A stretch of DNA of 64,000 bases from positions 22,661,001 to 22,725,000 of the forward strand of contig CM040088.1 in NCBI GenBank assembly GCA_022496805.1, in the 5' to 3' direction. Shown piece by piece: positions 57,712 to 64,000 of this stretch. Under the pieces are notes generated by a model, which saw nothing but the letters and a program-made list of their open reading frames with translations, ran no database searches and was not told the DNA's origin. The translations under genes and the position numbers were made by a program. Numbering within the stretch: position 1 is the first letter of the stretch; each line of letters opens with the position of its first letter. Source of the stretch: Pohlia nutans. Its lineage: Eukaryota > Streptophyta > Bryopsida > Bryales > Mniaceae.

Positions 57712-60700
57712 ATGGAGAATTCCAGTGCAAAAACATGGGTTTCCATCGTGATAGGAGCTATCGTGGGGGCAGGCTTAGCCACCGCGTCGGCGTACGTGGT
57801 GCACATGCGCATTTTGGAGCAGATGCAAACGCGCCTCGAGTTGGAGGAACTGAACCGGAGAAGGCGCGTCAAACGAGCCAAAAGAATTGCCCGCCTCCAT
57901 AATTGCAACAACCTTCGCCCCGACGTCACGGATGCTAATAATAAAGCTGCTGCAGCTGATGGCTGCCATGCTCTTGCTTCTCCATTCCAGTCCAACGCTG
58001 ACGACGACAACAACGACGATTCGTTCAGCGCCATCAATAACATGCCTGCATGGCTCCCACGAGTTCAAACTCATCGAGACGGTATGTGTAATTAATTAAT
58101 TAATTTTGTTTCTTGCACTACCAAAAAAAAGGGTGTTGTTTTTCCTGACAAAAACTGTTTTTTGAGTCACCAAATAATGTTGAGAAGAGTGTCGAAAACA
58201 TCGCCCTTTTTTTGTCATGTTGAGAGGAGGTAATTATGTTGTTCGTGCATTCATATGAATTTTGATGTGGATTCTCAAACAAATAGACAAAGCAATTAAT
58301 GTTCTTCCTCTTTATCTTGTTTCACTCTTTGAAAAAGTACGCCCGGTCTTTAAAATTGTTTTATGGTTGGAGCGATTTGATTATCTCTCTTATTCCGTAA
58401 CCAAGGTGATCCAGCTAGTAATTTAGTAGAGCTCGCAATGCACGAGTTTCGTTCAGCTACAAAAAAAAATTCTGTGTAACCGGAACTGATTTCTGAGTTC
58501 TATGGGTATACTCTTGATTTTTAGGTCGTCCATAATTGATATATTACAACAACCTTGTCGTCAAGTATTTGTATTGAAATAATATTGGATGTGTATGTTC
58601 AAATAAAAAAATTAACATGAGGTAGAAAATTTTCATTTTTTCTTTTTGTTAACCATAATGCAAACAACATATTAAGGTTCATAACCAGCTGGTGAAGTTC
58701 ACCTTTTTCAACAGTAGCATTGTAGATGGTCTAACACCAAAGTATGCAATGTCTCACCACCCAATCTTTAGCTAAAAATGACGTGGACTTGACATGATTC
58801 GGGTATCTACTACAATGATTCGGGAATAGTGGTAAGGTGTCGGGTAAGGTGTTGCAGAGAGGGGGTAAAGAACTTTATGAAAGTGACATTTTGATGTCAT
58901 CTCTAACGGGGTTCTCTACTCTACTGGTGAATAAAACCCAGCAAGAACCCTAATTTAATGCGGTTTTTGGGGATGCAGGCAACACTGGTGCACAGCCAAG
59001 TAGCTCCTCAACAGCGGCACCGTGGCAATGCCATCACGCGTCCCCAACGATGCGTCATGTTCCCGTCATTCGACCCACCACGCCCAAGTCGCCTTTGTTT
59101 GCTGACATGGAAGGCTCCGATGAGGAGGACCATGTGTTGCAAAACGAGGATGAGCAAAACTATATCATGGATGAGGTCATGGGCTTGGCCGGAGTGGACA
59201 GCAACGCGACCGCTGATTGCACTGAGCATGTGGATGCCGATGAAATTGTGGGCGATGGTATGGTCCGCTTGGCTTGTGGAAACAATTTGCTTCGCTCCGA
59301 ACCCACTATGCTGCGACAGAGGCTTAAGGTTTACCTCTAACCTTGACACTACAAAAAATAAAAAATAAAAAATAAAATAATAAAATAAAATAAATAATGT
59401 TGAACCTAGGGGACTCATAGTAGGAAAAAGAAGAAATCTCAAGAAAATGCGGGGTAGGACTACAAAATAGATCCCTAGAGAATGCACCATCTTGGTCATG
59501 TTGGCTACATCAAGTGAACGTTTTTGATTCAATAAAAAAAACTTGGCAGTATGTCCAATAACCTTTTTCAACCTCCCGACTCTCAAAGGTTATCTAGTCC
59601 ATTTTCCTAGAAGTTATCAATGGCCCCCGCGATGGCTAAACCCCTTTTAGTCCCCTCTAAACAACTCATATTCTAAAGCCCTGTTGTGGACTATAACAAG
59701 AAGCTTAACCCCTAAACGTCAGAGCGTCCAGAAAGTGGGCGACTAACAGATTCAAACTCTTCTCACGTTCTCATCAATGCTTGGATGAAATTCATTCAAT
59801 TTTTTTTAGATTCTTCATGAAGTTGTTGTCCTATCTAACAGTTGGATTTAGTCATACTTGATTACATATTTTTCTAAAATTACAAATGTAGAAGTATGTC
59901 AAGTCGTTGACCAAGCCAAAATTGCATTGACAGTAGTTCAAAAGTGGCCTTGCAAAAATGAGGTCATAGATTTAAGAAACACAAAAAATTCAAAGAGTCA
60001 CCATGTTTAAGAGTATCTCATTTCAAATTCATTCCAACAAATTTTACTCAAAGAATATTAAAATTTTGTTTGTAATCGAATTTATAAGGAATTTATAATT
60101 TTAACTTTCAAAATTGATAATTAAATATTGGTGATAGTATTAGTGAATCGAACAGTACGGATGCAATCTAAAATTCAAAATCTAGAACTTTCATTTGTAT
60201 ATCAATTCCAAAATATTCTTCTAAATAGTAGTTTATGATGCTTTTTCTCAAATTGTCAATTCCAGGGACACCCTGGTACGTTTAGGGGTTAATCCCCCCA
60301 ACATCTCATCCCACTCAATAAATTTTGCATTATTTTTAATTGATTTTTTTAATATATTTTTTTCCTTAATATACAATTCATGAAACTACTTGTTGATTAT
60401 GTGTAGGAAGACGAGCCAATGACCAGAGCCCGGTCACCTGCAGCAGATGTGAATGTGGACATTAAATCACCCACCGAGAAATCCCTCTCGAATAAATTGA
60501 GGTCGCACACGATACCCGGAGATATCCATAGCATGCACAAGCCTGATCCAATTGCTGCGGACATTCTTCGCAAGGAGCCTGAACAAGAGCGATTCATCAG
60601 ACTCATTGTCTCACCCACCGGTTAGTTACACTCGTAGGAAATGTGTCGTTTTTCACTGACTATAATTGAAAAAGGAATGAAATTGGGCCACGGAGCTGGA

Positions 60701-63700
60701 TTGTGTCACTGCTAGTGAGTGGTTTTGGTCACAAGATGACAGAAATATCCGCATATTCAGTCATTGTTCAGGCACTATTTTCCCTATCGTGGAATGAAAA
60801 ATGATAAATATGCTACTAGTGTTAGTGTGCTTACTAATTGCTTCAGTTCTAAATAAATGTCTTCAGAACACGCTTAAACTCAAATTTAATTACTATCGTA
60901 ACGTTGGTCTAAAGACCATCATGAATAAAGAGTCTTTGGGGGTAGTTTGACTATCTAAGAGCAACCGCACCTTATCACTAAAATCTAAATTAAAAGTGCT
61001 TGGATTTAATGCTGAAAATTCATGAATGGCGGGTGAGAGCCATGGAATATGAGTACGACATAGTGATATCTGCATACATCCCTCTACAACTAATTTAACC
61101 CTTAAACGTCAAGGTAAGCCCCATGGGTTTATTTAAAAGAGAATAATCAAGAAAAAAGTAGATTTTCTCAACCAAATCAAGCGTGGATTGGTGCGTTGGA
61201 AAGCTACTGAAAAAGCGATCTAGATTGCAAATTTGCGCCTCATTTGAGAGATTGTGGAATCGTTGGTAAGCAATCAAAGTTATGAAATTGAACAAGTTTT
61301 TGAGGTTGGGGCAGTTGAGAAGCCGCAGTGTCGCAGTGCTACAGTGCTGGCCAGCAGTCTCCCGCAGAGCCGTTTTTGCATTTTTTTCGTTTTTTTTTTT
61401 TTTTTTTTTCCCTCCAAAAATTTAGATGCCTTCCGGGCTGCCCTGCCCACGCCCTCTTGACGTTTAAGGGTTAAAGAAGGGCTCGGTATCGTAGATTAAT
61501 AGACAATAATGATTGTAAACCTATGTATAGTAATTGTGATTGGTTCACAGACTATTGATAGAGGGACACATGTGATTCAAAGGTGTGGAGACGATAGCTT
61601 GTGACACCAAATTTTGGATATGATGATAGTGGTCAAGGGATGAATTGAAGGGAGAAGGGTGCAAATGCTCTAAGCGTCAAGGACAAAGGTAGCAAGTCTA
61701 CCCTTGATGCCCCCTTTCGGAAGTAGCACTAGTAGAAAAGAGGTAAATCCTTTGGCACCAATGAAAAGTGTCATCATGGTGCCAAGACCCATATTGGCAC
61801 CAAACTAGAGTCAATATCAATGGACCTTGGGCACCATGCTCCGGCCCACTATTCCTTGGTGCCCAAATACCACCCAGGGCTTTCTACTAGTGATAGATAC
61901 ATAAAAACCTATTGATATATTAGAGTTATCCGTAAAATAGAGCAAAACATTTCCCCAAGAGGAAAGACAAGACAAAACTCGTTTTTTTAACTTGAAAGGC
62001 AACAAAAATGAGTTTGAATCCTTCTTTTTTTTCACCAATCACAAAGCTTTGCGTTTTTAGGGAGATTTGAACCTTGCACCTCACAAATGCAAGAGAAGCT
62101 CTCCCACACCGCACTCAAGTTTCCAAGAGGGAATTTATCTATGCCTCCACACCAACCCTCATGTTCATCCAAAGCAAGTGCTCGGTGGCTTGTGACTGAC
62201 AAGTACAGAAAATACTATTTGAAGGCTAGCAAACTCCAGCTAGCAGACAGGGCACTCCCCTTTTACTTTACAAATAACTTTATTGCGTTAATTTTTTGTT
62301 TGCAAACCAAACTCATGGTTTTGTGACGCAGAGGTACCATCAATGGAAGAAGAAGAGGTTTGCAAGTTAATGCAAGAATGTTTGGCGATGCGTTTAAAGT
62401 ATCTTTTTCAAGAAAGTTTGCAACCATGGCAAAAAGAGAGTTGCACAGGAGATGCAGTTGAACCAGGGACTTCCGTTTCGGATTCCGATCCTTTTCAATT
62501 TGTTCCTGAAGCAGCATCTCCTGTATGTGTGTAATGTAGTCACTATATTTTTTTCTTAGTTGTGACTGATATTCTCAATATGTAATTTCATGGACTTGCA
62601 TGCACTATATTTAGATTTTATGTCATTACCCCGTAAAGGACCAAGGATTCATGGTTTTAAAATGACAAATTTAATTGTCCATATTGTGAAAAATATAATT
62701 AAGATGGGACCAAATTTTATATTACTGGACTTAGTGAAGAACATTGCATAAGTTGATAAAAAAATAAACAAATTTGGAACAAAAGGAAGTCCCCGTAGGA
62801 TCTAGTACTCCAAATTGCTACAATTTGGGCTAATTTGAGCTTCTTGGTCCTTTAGGGCTTTAGGATGCAGACACTAAAGTCATACATAGTTTAAGTTACA
62901 AATCCAAAAGCCTAACTTCTATTCCCTCCGTTTCATAGTAAGAGTGCATGTTTTTGGCAATTTTGTTTCCTTCATTTTTGTCCTATATTTTACACTCCAA
63001 AATGTGAGTGGTGTCTACTTCAAACAGGGCGGACAATGAGAGTGTCACAAAAACTACATACTACTATTAAAGATGGCCCATTCTTTGAGTACTCAGATTA
63101 ATTTTTTGGCAAAAGAAATGTCAAGTTGAAACATGCCAAAAAAGTGGACTATTATTATGAAACGGAGGGAGTAGTTCTAACCAAATTTTTTTTAAACTTA
63201 CATTCAGTTTTGTGTCTGGACAGCATGTCTACAAAATGGTGGATGGTGTTATGCGCGTTTATGCTCATGAAAAAGGTATGATCGTAACATAGGCTTCTCA
63301 CGATACCCGCCAAGAAAATAATTTTTGGACAGACGATCATGGAACAGGCTCTAAGGGTTAATAGAGTTGGATAACATAATCTCGAGTAACCAATATCTAA
63401 TGAAATGGGTGCAGAAACTACGGAACTTTTTCCTGTACACGATGCAACATCATTTTTTACTGATATGCATCGCATTTTAAGAATAATAGCCCTTGGAAAT
63501 GTACGGACATTGTGCCACCGCCGTTTGAAACTCTTAGAACAGGTAAATATTTACAATATAAACATACTCGTAGTAATGACAATGAGAGTCATTACGGACT
63601 AGTTTTTGAACTATTTGAGTCGTATACTTGTAGTTGTAAAATCCCACATTTCTTCTAGTGATATTTAATTTATAAAAAGTAAAAATAAAGATAGATATAT

Positions 63701-64000
63701 GAAATAGTTGCAAATATTTTTCAAGACTCTTTTTGAGCATACAAAAAAAATCGACATTTATTTTTAGGAATGTTTTCCCACTATTATTATTCAATGATGA
63801 AGCTAAATCCCGTTTTGGTTGTATTGATTTTTCAGAAGTTTAGCCTTCATCTGATGTTAAATGCTGACCGCGAGTTTTTGGCACAAAAGAGTGCACCTCA
63901 TCGGGACTTCTATAATGTGAGAAAAGTGGACACGCATGTGCACCATACATCTTGTATGAACCAGAAACATCTTTTGCGGTTCATCAAATCCAAGCTTCGC
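57712..64000 (+). CDS. AMP deaminase (FAC1/AMPD type), 5' seven exons, runs off the window
   Basis: Exons: 57,712-58,081; 58,979-59,328; 60,407-60,620; 62,332-62,522; 63,224-63,275; 63,415-63,542; 63,836 to the end. Introns are GT-AG and 490 codons stay in frame. AMP deaminase converts AMP to IMP and ammonia. Residues about 9-31 form an N-terminal membrane anchor as in plant FAC1, followed by a basic stretch and a long acidic, low-complexity region. Conserved family segments follow: [61 protein letters not shown] and VDTHVHH. In the last one His469 and His471 should bind the catalytic zinc. The remaining catalytic barrel lies beyond the window. The start at 57,712 is chosen for the anchor sequence; an in-frame non-ATG extension upstream is not needed. 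Introns 2-4 carry several MITEs. Confidence 0.95.
59705..60292. mobile_element. TTAA MITE, subgroup D, copy 2, in AMP deaminase intron 2
   Basis: Left end TTAACCCCTAAACGTCAGAG, right end GGTACGTTTAGGGGTTAA. Length is 588 bp and the body matches 37,717-38,284. It ends 114 bp before exon 3. Confidence 0.85.
60900..61680. repeat. Dispersed repeat, third copy of the 1-800 family, in AMP deaminase intron 3
   Basis: Positions 61,500-61,680 match about 95-262 directly and 61,060-61,094 match about 15-48. The element 61,095-61,474 is inserted between. Confidence 0.65.
61095..61474. mobile_element. TTAA MITE in AMP deaminase intron 3
   Basis: Left end TTAACCCTTAAACGTCAAGG, right end CTTGACGTTTAAGGGTTAA. 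Length is 380 bp. The copy of the host repeat at the window start reads CAACTATTTTAAGG around 42-53 without an insert, an empty site at TTAA. A poly-T tract lies at about 61,391-61,410. Confidence 0.85.
61727..61892. mobile_element. CACTA-type MITE in AMP deaminase intron 3
   Basis: Left end CACTAGTAGAAAAG, right end CTTTCTACTAGTG. Length is 166 bp. Internal words TTGGCACCA and TGGTGCC repeat inverted. The flanks (TAG left, ATAG right) do not give a clean 3-bp duplication. Confidence 0.7.
62625..62862. mobile_element. Degenerate TTAA-like element in AMP deaminase intron 4
   Basis: Left end resembles TTACCCCGTAAAGGACC and the right end reads GGTCCTTTAGGGCTTTA. The body matches 53,431-53,640. 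The TTAA bounds have decayed. Confidence 0.55.
62932..63171. mobile_element. Stowaway-like MITE in AMP deaminase intron 4
   Basis: Left end TTCCCTCCGTTTCATAGTAA, right end inverse CTCCCTCCGTTTCATAATAA, TA on both sides. Length is 240 bp; it ends 52 bp before exon 5. Confidence 0.88.

Noticed and set aside
59008..59586. 192-codon minus-strand frame
   Set aside because: It is antisense to AMP deaminase exon 2 and the following intron, where the + strand matches the family and splices correctly.
1..64000. CRISPR arrays, bacterial operons, ribosome binding sites
   Set aside because: The genes are spliced plant genes; tandem repeats seen lack the repeat-spacer pattern.
1..64000. LTR retrotransposons or integrated viral sequences
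   Set aside because: No reverse transcriptase, integrase or gag-like frame and no long terminal direct repeats were recognised; diverged fragments cannot be excluded without a search.
1..64000. tRNA and rRNA genes
   Set aside because: No convincing cloverleaf with both promoter boxes was found by eye; a tRNA scan would decide.

Overview
This window is nuclear DNA of a land plant. The evidence is three spliced plant gene families with GT-AG introns, Arabidopsis-type telomere motifs (TTTAGGG) in one transposon leader, and dense populations of plant-type MITEs. The non-genic DNA looks AT-rich by eye, and the gene leaders are GC-richer. I cannot name the species. The divergent ectodomain of the receptor kinase and the overall style would fit a seed-free plant such as a bryophyte, but this is a guess.

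Layout. Positions 1-20,600 hold no gene I can support; they are a mosaic of short non-autonomous DNA transposons, often nested. Positions 20,800-28,616 hold an eight-exon receptor-like kinase of the ALE2/PERK-like group (761 aa), with a tandem array of ~130-bp units upstream and a long leader region. Positions 28,617-39,000 are again repeats. Positions 39,001-45,856 are an apparently complete PIF/Harbinger transposon with an intact DDE transposase on + and its two-exon Myb/SANT-like partner on -, converging. Positions 47,336-53,972 hold a 13-exon MATE transporter resembling Arabidopsis DTX44 (519 aa). From 57,712 to the window end runs an AMP deaminase (FAC1/AMPD type), of which seven exons (490 residues) are present; the catalytic domain has only begun when the window ends.

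The strongest non-gene signal is a group of at least sixteen small elements that begin TTAA-CCC(C/T)TAAA-like, end with the inverse, and are flanked by TTAA. Two of them can be compared with related sequences in the same window that lack the insertion, which supports insertion at TTAA. That target preference is the hallmark of the piggyBac superfamily, which I would not expect as an abundant MITE source in a land plant. Other MITE groups are well defined by their target duplications: a hAT-type family with three perfect 8-bp duplications, Stowaway-like elements with TA, Harbinger/Tourist-like elements with TTA or TCA, and CACTA-type foldbacks. Introns of the MATE and AMP deaminase genes carry many of these, yet every exon junction I checked keeps the reading frame.

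The genes do not form a pathway: one is a plasma-membrane receptor kinase, one a probably plastid-associated transporter, one a purine salvage enzyme. All exon boundaries were built by hand from splice consensus, reading frame and family resemblance; no alignment was run.
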